From contig NZ_VFIX01000001.1 of the NCBI RefSeq assembly GCF_006385185.1, forward strand, positions 83,992 through 147,991: a stretch of DNA of 64,000 nucleotides, given 5' to 3'. The notes under the pieces were generated by a model, which saw only the letters and a list, made by a program, of their open reading frames with translations, made no database searches and was not told the DNA's origin. A program made the translations under genes and the position numbers. Position 1 is the stretch's first letter. Every line of letters begins with the position of its first letter. Origin of the DNA: Metamycoplasma equirhinis (GTDB lineage Bacteria > Bacillota_I > Bacilli_A > Mycoplasmatales > Metamycoplasmataceae). Shown one piece after another: positions 32,156 to 40,729 of this stretch.

Positions 32156-34411
32156 ATGAATGAAATTCTTCAATTAAAAGGTAGATTTGAACAAAAAGAT
32201 TTTGGTAATAAACCAGGGCCGTCAAATATTCCAAAGGATAAATTTGTCTCCATTGAGCATTTAATTAATTTAAAAAAAGATTTAAGTAAAGTTAGTGCTT
32301 TCTGGGAGAAGGAAAAATTATTAATAAGGCCACTTGTAAGTGCTTATTATACGGATGTTGTAGCAAAAAGTAATAGAATAAAAGGAATGCTAGAAAGCGG
32401 AAGCACGAAAAATAATAATTCTGTTGTAGGAGCTAAATTTACTTCAGGTGAAAGTAAAAAGCACATTATCACGCATTGTGTTAATCAAAAAACAATAATT
32501 GACTCTATGAGTAATATTGAAACTGTTGTTTCTATAATTAGAAACAATTTTGGAGATAGAATAACTTATGGAAACATATCTGAAATTAATAATAATAAAT
32601 ATAATCACCTTTTTCGAAAAAGGGGGGAAGTTGGAATTTCAAAAAGTAGATTTGTGAATATTGTGGTAGATGCTTATTATCTGGAAAAATTTGGAGTAGA
32701 AAGAGATACTAGTGATTTACGGGAAAATGCAATCATAACGATTTATGATACAGGAACTAAAACAGCAGATATAATGAATCAACTAGAAATAGAGTTTTCA
32801 GATATTAGAAGTATTGATGAGACTACTATTTTACTTACTCCTGATCAATATAGTTTATTGAAATCTAAGGCACCATATTTAATTTCGATGGCAGTGAGTG
32901 ATATTTCATTATTAGATAAAGAAGATTTTCATAAAGGTGACGACTTAACAATTTCTATTCCAAAGCCCAGCAATGAGCCAACTATTGGTGTTATAGATAC
33001 TATGTTTGATAAGAATGTCTATTTTTCTGAATGGGTTGAATTTAAAAATGTACTTGATGATGAAATTTTATTATCTGATGAGGATTATCAACATGGAACA
33101 ATGGTAACTTCTATTATTGTCGATGGTGCAAGTATAAATCCAGAATTAAACGATGGATGTGGCAGATTTAAAGCAAGACATTTTGGAGTTGCTACAAGTG
33201 GAAGATTTAGTTCCTTTACAGTTTTAAGAGCTATTAAAGAAATTGTTGTGTCTAATAGAGACATTAAAGTATGGAACTTGTCGCTAGGTTCTTCTATGGA
33301 AATAAATACCAATTTCATTTCTCCTGAAGCAGCTATCCTAGATAAGATTCAATATGAAAATGATGTTATATTTGTTGTGGCTGGGACAAATAAACCTATG
33401 AATTCAAATATTAAAAGAATTGGTGCTCCGGCGGATTCTATTAATTCGCTAGTTGTAAATTCGGTGGGTTTTGATGGTAAACCAACGACATATTCGAGGG
33501 AAGGTTTGGTGTTATCTTTTTTTAATAAACCAGATGTAAGTTATTATGGTGGAGATGATAGTAGAGGAATAAGGACATGTTCTCCAAAGGGAGAAACTTT
33601 TGTACGAGGGACATCATATGCTGCTCCATGGCTAGCAAGAAAACTCGCTTATCTTATTGAAGTGTTAGGATTAACTAGAGAATTAGCAAAAGCATTAATA
33701 ATTGATTCGGCAGCAGGTTGGAATGATAAGGCGTATAGTCCGCAATTGATAGGATATGGTATAGTTCCTGTTAATATTGATGAGATTGTAAAAACGCCAG
33801 ATGATGAAATAAAATTTATGATCAGTGGTATTTCAGAAAAATTTGATACTTACAATTATAATATTCCAATACCTGAGGATAAACAAAAACAACCATTTGT
33901 TTCGAAGGCAACTTTATGTTATTTCCCTAATTGTACTCGAAATCAGGGTGTAGACTATACAAATACGGAGATGGATATTCATTTTGGTAGATTAGTTAAA
34001 ACAAAGAGAGGAAAAGAAAAAATTAATTCTATTAATGATAATAAACAATCCGATGATGGTAAACTATTGTTGTATGAAGGAACAGCACGTAAACTATATA
34101 GAAAATGGGATAATATCAAGCATATTCGAGAAAATATTAAGACATCAACGGGGTTGCAAAAAAAACCAAAAACGAAACAAGCTAATGGTTTATGGGGTAT
34201 AAGTATTAAGACAAAAGAAATATTAAATTCAGGCGATGGAGATAATCTTAAATTTGGAGTAGTAGTAACTCTCAAAGAAGTAAATGGTATAAATAGAATG
34301 CAGGAATTTATACAGCAGTGCTTGTTTAGAGGGTGGCTAGTGCATAAAATCAATGTGGAAAACAGGATTGATATTTATAATACAGCAGAAGAAAAACTTG
34401 AATTTGAATAA
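32156..34411 (+). CDS. Subtilisin-like (S8) serine protease paired with the AAA+ ATPase
   Basis: The 751-residue protein has a complete S8 triad: Asp in IGVIDTMFD (about residue 280), His in HGTMVTSII (about 313) and Ser in VRGTSYAAPW (about 486), with the oxyanion Asn region in VVAGTNKP. There is no signal peptide, so it should act in the cytoplasm. A 270-residue N-terminal part and a 200-residue C-terminal part flank the catalytic domain and may recognise targets. AGGAGTAGTTTAAATG overlaps the upstream stop, giving tight coupling with the ATPase. All Trp codons are TGG. Confidence 0.85.
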   Translation: MNEILQLKGRFEQKDFGNKPGPSNIPKDKFVSIEHLINLKKDLSKVSAFWEKEKLLIRPLVSAYYTDVVAKSNRIKGMLESGSTKNNNSVVGAKFTSGESKKHIITHCVNQKTIIDSMSNIETVVSIIRNNFGDRITYGNISEINNNKYNHLFRKRGEVGISKSRFVNIVVDAYYLEKFGVERDTSDLRENAIITIYDTGTKTADIMNQLEIEFSDIRSIDETTILLTPDQYSLLKSKAPYLISMAVSDISLLDKEDFHKGDDLTISIPKPSNEPTIGVIDTMFDKNVYFSEWVEFKNVLDDEILLSDEDYQHGTMVTSIIVDGASINPELNDGCGRFKARHFGVATSGRFSSFTVLRAIKEIVVSNRDIKVWNLSLGSSMEINTNFISPEAAILDKIQYENDVIFVVAGTNKPMNSNIKRIGAPADSINSLVVNSVGFDGKPTTYSREGLVLSFFNKPDVSYYGGDDSRGIRTCSPKGETFVRGTSYAAPWLARKLAYLIEVLGLTRELAKALIIDSAAGWNDKAYSPQLIGYGIVPVNIDEIVKTPDDEIKFMISGISEKFDTYNYNIPIPEDKQKQPFVSKATLCYFPNCTRNQGVDYTNTEMDIHFGRLVKTKRGKEKINSINDNKQSDDGKLLLYEGTARKLYRKWDNIKHIRENIKTSTGLQKKPKTKQANGLWGISIKTKEILNSGDGDNLKFGVVVTLKEVNGINRMQEFIQQCLFRGWLVHKINVENRIDIYNTAEEKLEFE

Positions 34412-34422
34412 ACTTTATTATG

Positions 34423-34446
34423 AAGACGATAGAAATATCGTCTTTT
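34423..34446 (+). terminator. Terminator of the ATPase-protease operon
   Basis: AAGACGATA and TATCGTCTT form a perfect nine-base stem around GAAA and are followed by a T run, 10 bases after the protease stop codon. Confidence 0.9.
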
Positions 34447-34472
34447 TTAGTACAAAAAAATAGGAGGTAAAG

Positions 34473-34763
34473 ATGAGAATGAATGATTTTTACAACATAA
34501 TTGAGCTTGTAAAAAGAGATGTTTTAGATAGTGAAAGAGAATATCTAAAGCTCTTAAAGGTCATTGGAAATAATCAAAGATATGACTTTTTAAGTCAACT
34601 TAGTATCTATGATAAAAATCCTAATGCAACTGCTTGTGCAAGCTTTGATATGTGGAGGGAAAGATTTAATCGAACTGTCATGAGAGGGGAAAAAGGCATA
34701 CCTTTTTAAATGACAGTAACGCTTTCCAAAAAGTAGGATATATATTTCATATTAGTCAGACTG
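34473..34763 (+). pseudogene. Truncated conjugation-module protein (N-terminus only)
   Basis: AGGAGGTAAAGATG starts MRMNDFYNIIELVKRDVLD, with FLSQLSIYDKNPNATACASF and FNRTVMRGEKGIPF, text typical of the ArdC/LtrC-like start of large helicase-type proteins of conjugative elements. The frame stops at 34709; one extra T in the five-T run at 34702-34706 would let it continue as LNDSNAFQKVGYIFHISQTVSM. It then ends abruptly at the junction with the rlmD-like fragment. It marks the right edge of the island. Confidence 0.65.
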
Positions 34764-34764
34764 T

Positions 34765-35478
34765 ATCAATGGATAAAACCCTATTGTACCAACACCGGAA
34801 AAAGCATCAATTATGTTTAAATTGTTTTCGGAAATTAAACTGGACACATATTCATACATATGTTTGGTTTGTTCTTCATTCACTTGATAAAACGAATCAT
34901 TTGATACCTTAAATTTTAGATTATTAATTGCATATTTTATATATTCGTTGCCGAATATCGTTTTATAAGATTTCTTATGTTTGTCGACAATACACAACAC
35001 AAGTGAGTCAATGTTGGTTAATTTTTTAATTTGATTTATTTGTTCATTAGAAAATTTAGGAAGCTTTTGGCAACTTAAAATTAATTGGGTTTCATTTGAA
35101 AAATTCAAATGTCTAAAAGTAATTTCGCTAGGTTGGCATCAGTTAATAATTTACTTCTTTTGTTGGTGTTTGCGATTTTTACAAAATTTAAATACACATC
35201 TTCGATTTCTTTATGGACTAACGGTAATGTGCTTTGCACAATTAAATCATGAGAGTATTTTTTAAAAAACCAAATTTAAATTTATTATTTTCGTTTAATA
35301 CATGTAATGAAATTTTGTTTCGATAATAATATTCGTTTGGCGAAGGAATTATTTTGTTTATTTTTAATTCGAGTAAATTTCTTTTAAAAAGTCTTTCAAT
35401 GGTATATTGTTTGAATTTTAATTGATTTTCATATGATAAAACGCAAAGTGGAGCCGCGCCACTTTGTAATAATGTCAT
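34765..35478 (-). pseudogene. Broken rlmD-like methyltransferase fragment
   Basis: This is a partial copy of the gene at 43829-45172. It lacks about the first 75 codons and everything after DAFSGVGTIG, and contains at least two frameshifts (near 35268 and 35125). The segment 35265-35473 differs from 44731-44940 at only about ten positions by eye, while the rest is much more divergent. It is therefore either a mosaic of an old paralogue and the intact gene or a relic of gene conversion. Both copies lie on the same strand, flanking the hsd operon. Confidence 0.85.
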
Positions 35479-35986
35479 ATATAAATTTTATAATTGCAAA
35501 ACCTACGACAAGAGATACTAATGGATTTTTATTTAAATAAATAACTATATAAACCGCATCTAAATAAACATATCAGAAAATGTTAACCGTAAGTCTTATT
35601 TGATTGGGTCATATACGCAATTTCTTTAGATTATATTTAGCGCTTGATAAAAATTCAATATCAAATGGTACTATTAAAATTACAACAAAAATTCAAGTAA
35701 AAAATAATCAATAGTAATTAAATTTAGGTACATATAAATTAATAAGGATAGTTATTATGAAGGTAATTAAAATAACATAACATAAATATTAACAATATTT
35801 CTTTATAATCTGATTTTTTCTTTTTTATTTTTTGCTTTCTTCAACTAACACATCATCTCTTCTCATTATCAAAATTTTAATTATGAATAGTCAATTCGAA
35901 TAATTTATTAAATAAACATTTTTACTTTTGCAATAAATTATTCTAAAATCTAGTTTATAAATTCTTATTTACGCGAATAACAAAAA
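35479..35986 (-). other. Region with a hydrophobic open frame and no clear start
   Basis: From 35788 down to about 35480 the minus strand encodes, with four TGA Trp codons, a very hydrophobic stretch such as YVILITFIITILINLYVPKF and VSLVVGFAIIKFIYD, suggesting three or four membrane helices. No start codon exists in that frame; a candidate start MRRDDVLVEESKK with upstream text lies in another frame near 35860. It is probably a decayed membrane-protein gene. The remaining bases to the hsdR stop hold nothing recognisable. Confidence 0.35.
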
Positions 35987-38900
35987 TTAAATACCACAAA
36001 AAGTTTCTACTATTTTACCTATTTTGTTTAAAACTACTTCTTTCTTTTTTTCGCGTGCTCCGCCAAAGCGACTTGTAGGCGGAATAATTTGATCTAAATC
36101 ATCACCAGCATATTTTATGTAACCTTTTTTAATAAATCCATCTATAAATAAAATTGTTTGTTCTTCTTTTAAATTTTCTTCATCAATTAATTTTTCTATT
36201 GCAATCTTCTTTTTTTCTTTCGCAAAATTGTAAAAAAGATCAGAGAAATTTGCTTTTAGACTCAAATTTGATAGCTCGTTTTGATTCATAAATTCTAAAA
36301 TCAGATCTTCTTTAGATTTTGTCGCTGTACTAGATCTAAGTATGCGCATAATTTCTTCTTTAAAACTGCTCAATTCATTTCCTGTATTTAATTTTTCTTC
36401 AATTAACTTTAAAATATAATCCAAATTAATTTCTGTGGTCTTTAAGTGTTCTATTTGCCATTCTAAATCCGAAAAATTTATATCATTTTTTTCCATGATT
36501 TTAGATTCTTTTTCTTTTTGAAAATTTTCGTAAATTTCTATGTAAATGCTTTTCATGTCTTGCATTTGTCTATCAGAAAATTTTTGCTCATAGTTATCAA
36601 ATTGATCAAAATTTTTAAGAATATTTTCAATTTTTAACAGTTCACCAAATAAGCTAGCGAATTCTTTTTTTTCTGCCTCTGATTTTAATTTAATTGGTTC
36701 GGGAAATTTATTTTCAATTTCTTTTTGAATTTCTTCATAACCTTTAAATATTTTTCCTTCAGAATTAGTAAATCCCTTAATATAATCAATAAATGCTCGC
36801 TCTAAAATGACATTTGCGCTATTTTCATCGCCAAAAATTTTAATTGCATCTTGCGTAGCTTTTTCAAGATCTCTAAAGCAAACGATATTTCCAAAGGCTT
36901 TAGTTTTATTAAATATTCTATTGGTTCGTGAAAACGCTTGAATTAATCCGTGATATCTTAAGTTTTTATCAACAAACAAAGTGTTTAGCTTTGGCGCATC
37001 AAAGCCAGTTAACAACATCCCAACAACAATAACTAAATCAATTTCATTGTTTTTAACACTCTGTGATAAATCACGATAGTAATTTTGAAAACCCTTGTCT
37101 TCTATTGAAAAATTTTTTGGAGTCTTGAAATAATTATTGTAATCGTTAATTGCATCAATTAAAAATTCCTTTGATGTTTTATCAATTAAATTAGTTGCGG
37201 ATTCGAGGCCTTCTTCAACTATTTCGCCATGTGATGCTATATACTCATTTTGTTGATAGCTAAAAATTGTTGCGACTTTCAATCTTTTTTCTACCGGTAA
37301 ATCTTCTTGTTGTCTTTTAAATTCCTTGTAATATAATTTGGCCGCTTCTATGCTTTCTACAGCAAACATAGCATTAAACCCATTGTTTCTTTTTTGTTCA
37401 ATACTTAAAAAAGAATTTCGATGTGTCTTTTTATCGAAAATATCAATAATATATTTAACAATTTGCGAGATTCGCATCGGATTGGTTAATTCTCTTTTTT
37501 CAAGCATTTTTAACTTTGTTTCATCGTTTTCTTGCTCTGCAGCCTTAAATTGTGGTCTAGTATCGTTATAATCGATCATAAACTTTAATACTTTTCCATC
37601 CCTAATAGCATCAGTAATCACATAACTATGCAATTGCTTACCAAAAATATCAGCTGTAGTATTTCCTTCTATCAAAGCATTTTCAGCAAAAATAGGTGTA
37701 CCTGTAAAGCCAAATTGAAAACATCTTTTAAACATTTTTCTTATTCGTTCTTGAATTTCACCAAATTGAGAACGATGACATTCATCAAATATAAAAATGC
37801 ATTGTTTTTTAGATATTTCATGATTAGAATTTTGTTTTATAAATTCATTTAATTTTTGAATTGTTGTAACAATAATTTTATTGTCGTTTTTTTCAATCAC
37901 CTTTTTTAATTCTTTAGTGTCTTTAGATCCGTTAACACTATCTGGCTGAAATTTTTGATATTCCTTCATTGTTTGGTAGTCTAAATCTTTTCTATCAACA
38001 ATAAAAAATACTTTATCTATTTCATTTAGTTCTGTTGCTAATTTAGCAGTTTTAAAAGAAGTTAAAGTTTTGCCAGAACCGGTAGTATGTCAAATATATC
38101 CACCTTTTTGAATTTTACCAGTGCGTCTATATTCATTTATATTTGCTTTTATTCTTCACAATATTCTTTCTGTAGCAGCAATTTGATAAGGACGCATTAC
38201 TAATAGTGTATTATTAACATCAAATATACAATATTTTGTAAGTATTTCAAGAATAACTTTTTTTTCCAAAAAAGTTAAAGTAAAATCTTCTAAATCAGTA
38301 ATGGGTTTATTTTTAGCATCAGCTCATTCACAGGCGAATTCATAATTATTTTTATCTTGTGCGACAGTATTTGCAAAATATTTGGTATACGTTCCATTTG
38401 AAATTACAAATATTTGTACAAATTTATATAATGAATTTTCATTATTAAAGCTTTCATTACTGTATCTATGAATTTGGTTGAAGGCTTCTTGTAAGTTTAC
38501 TCCGCGTCTTTTTAGCTCAATATGTACTAATGGAAGTCCATTCACTAAAATTGTTACATCATATCTATTTTTAAATTTACCGTCAACGGCAACTTGACTA
38601 ACAACTTGTAGATAATTATTTGAAATATCTTTTTTATCAATGATTTTTATGTTTTTTATATATCCTTCATCGGAAACAAAATCATAAATAAAATTGTCTT
38701 GAATTTTTCTTGTTTTTTCAATTACTCCATCGCTAGGGCTATTCAAATACTCTGCCAAAAATCTTTCTCATTCCGAATTTGTAAATGAAAAATTATTTAA
38801 TTTTTCAATTTGTTTTCGCAAATTAAAAAATAGTTCTTTACTTGAATTTAAAGAAATTTGTTCATAGCCTTGCGAAACTAATTTTTTTATTAGTTGAGTT

Positions 38901-39022
38901 TCAAGATCTTTTTCGCTTTGGTAAGAAGACTCGTTTTTTCTAGAACTTTGGAAACTTGCTCTAATAATACCATTAGTCATTTCCGCGATAGTCGAATTTT
39001 CATCTTTTATATCATTAGACAT
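35987..39022 (-). CDS. hsdR: Type I restriction enzyme R subunit
   Basis: The 1011-residue protein has the N-terminal nuclease motif (VHIELKRRG), the helicase motifs [11 protein letters not shown] (Walker A) and [10 protein letters not shown] (DECH box), GFTGTPIF, and [20 protein letters not shown] with [12 protein letters not shown]. It cuts DNA after translocation when the site is unmodified. The start is the ATG at 39020-39022 with GGAGGAAAATAAAA before it; a longer frame exists upstream but lies inside the preceding gene. It overlaps the end of the PrrC-like gene by 8 bases. It is intact apart from TGA Trp codons. Confidence 0.95.
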
Positions 39023-40160
39023 TTTTATTTTCCTCCAATGTTGATTTTCATTTATATTCTTTATCAAATTTTTCAAATAATTGCTTTAACATGTTTTGAT
39101 ACTCTTTGGATAATTCATTATTTTCTGAATCAGATATTCTATTATGACTAAATATATTTACATATTTGGCATATATTTCTTTGTTTTCGCCGCTAAACAA
39201 ATCTTGTCAATTGCTATAACCCAGAAATAAAGCGGTTTTTTCTAATAAATTTCTAAATAACATAAAATGATATCTTTTCACTTCATCTTCTTTTATTGCA
39301 TTTTTGATTAATTCGCGTATAAAAAGATGATAACTAAATGGTGTGTCATTATTTAATTTTGATAATGTAAATTCATCTAAAGAATTTTTTCTTAAAAAAG
39401 AAAATTGACTATTTTTACCATTATTTTTATTGTATCGATTAAATTCATTAAATAATAAGTTAAAAAATAATGCGTGATGAGTTGTTATTATAAATTTTAA
39501 TTCTGATTTACTATTCTTTATTATTTGAGCTAAATGAAGCGCCATTTTTATTAAGTTATTATCATCTAGTGAACTAACGGGATCATCTATAAATATATAC
39601 TGAATTTCGTCAAATATATGAGTTGATCTGTCATTTGGATCCAGATTTAATTGATCAATTACATTTTCAATTAAAACATAAAACAATGTTCAAATAAAAA
39701 CACTTTCTTCGCCCTTAGATATTTTTATATTGATATTTTCATTGTCTCTATTATCACTATTTTTTTTCAGCTCGGGTATGCTAAATGTAATCTCATTTGC
39801 ATTAATATTAAAGTTTGGTTCAATTTTTGTCGACGAGAATGACGCAAATTTATTTTTTATATCGTTATATTTTCCTAAATCTTTTAACAAACCAATAAAA
39901 TAAGTATTTGCGACAAATTTAAGTTTTCTATCGGTATCGTTTTCTAAATCGTTATCTCATGAAAATAAATCTTCGGTAAATGCATTGTAATACAATACAT
40001 GTTTAATAGATTCATCGGTATTATTCTCGTTAACAATATTTTTAAACTCCATTGATAATCTTGTTTTACCTGTGCCATTAAAAGCATATAAAACTGTAAT
40101 TTTTTTATCATTATTTTTAATTATATTAGCCACTTCATTTAAAGTATGTTTTTCTAACAC
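39015..40160 (-). CDS. PrrC-like ATPase, candidate anticodon nuclease
   Basis: This 381-residue protein lies between hsdS and hsdR, the place of prrC in the E. coli prr locus. It has Walker A YAFNGTGKT (residues 25-33), Walker B YIFIDDPVSSLDDNN (188-202) and TTHH (226-229), as in the PrrC/RloC ATPase class. Near the C-terminus FRNLLEKT and NIFSHNR give Arg303, Glu307 and His339, spaced R-x3-E-x31-H. E. coli PrrC (396 residues) uses Arg320, Glu324 and His356, the same spacing. It probably starts with GTG after AAGGAAGAAAC. Nuclease activity is inferred; a plain hsd-linked ATPase is the alternative. Confidence 0.75.
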
Positions 40161-40175
40161 GTTTCTTCCTTTTAT

Positions 40176-40727
40176 TTACTTACTTTTATTAAATGTCAAA
40201 AGTTTATCACGATAATATTCATATTGTTTTTGTCTTAATTCTATTTCTGCAAGTAATCCTTGTTCAGAATCGTTGCATAATTTTTCGAATTTCTCTAATA
40301 TATTAGCAATGCGAATCTGTTTTTCTATCGATATTATTGGTAGGGAAAATTTTTGCAAAATAGACAAAGTAATGTAAGGAACTGAAGCTTTTTTTATATG
40401 ACTTGAAATATAATTTTTGAATTTCGCTTTAAATCAAAAATATAAAAAGTTTTTATCAAAATTTTTAAATTTATCCAAAACATATGTACGTTGATAGGCG
40501 TTGAATTTTCCACAATACTTTTTTATTATTCCTATATTTCCATTTCCCGATAATATAATTGCGTCTGTATCAAATTCATAGTTGTCTATTAATAAAGTTT
40601 CTTCACCACATGTAAAAAATGGATATCGTCCGTTTTTTAGTGAAAAATTAGCGTTTAATTTCCCTGTACGAATTTGGCAGTAATCCATTAAATAACCAAA
40701 ATTTAGACTATAAACAAATTGTAACAA
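40176..40727 (-). CDS. hsdS: Partial HsdS: one target-recognition domain plus conserved helix
   Basis: The 183-residue frame has one recognition domain (FGYLMDYCQIRTGKLNANFS to AKFKNYISSHIKKASVPYI) and the coiled conserved region ending in ELRQKQYEYYRDKLLTF. No good start codon or ribosome site precedes it. The only in-frame start is TTG at 40727, and the frame is open upstream into the G8 tract of the preceding gene. One added G in that tract would fuse it to the preceding HsdS. It may be translated only in that state, or serve as a silent recognition-domain store. Confidence 0.75.
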
Positions 40728-40729
40728 TT

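Larger units (their letters stand above)
29125..34765. mobile_element. Degraded integrative conjugative element-like island
   Basis: Genes here encode Trp with TGG (for example in the protease at 32304 and 33043) and lack in-frame TGA, unlike all flanking genes, so they came recently from a bacterium using the standard code, most likely a Firmicute. Contents in order: relaxase-like tail, AbrB-like regulator, C5 methyltransferase, unknown protein, AAA+ ATPase, subtilisin-like protease, and the start of a conjugation-module protein. Both end genes are truncated. The left end is in the last CRISPR repeat and the right end in a broken rlmD-like gene. No integrase or attachment repeat is visible. 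Confidence 0.75.

Noticed and set aside
32156-34411. Minus-strand frames of 76 and 124 codons opposite the protease
   Set aside because: They are shadows of a strongly coding plus-strand gene with full catalytic motifs and have no ribosome sites of their own.
29125-34765. An insertion sequence or prophage as the origin of the island
   Set aside because: No transposase, integrase, terminal inverted repeats or phage structural genes are visible. The gene set fits a conjugative element better.
35479-35986. A fusion of the hydrophobic frame with the rlmD-like fragment
   Set aside because: The two are in different reading frames at the joint near 35478, so no fused protein is possible.
39023-39076. 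Longer HsdR start (18 more residues)
   Set aside because: The extension lies inside the preceding PrrC-like gene and lacks a ribosome site, while the ATG at 39022 has GGAGG at good distance.
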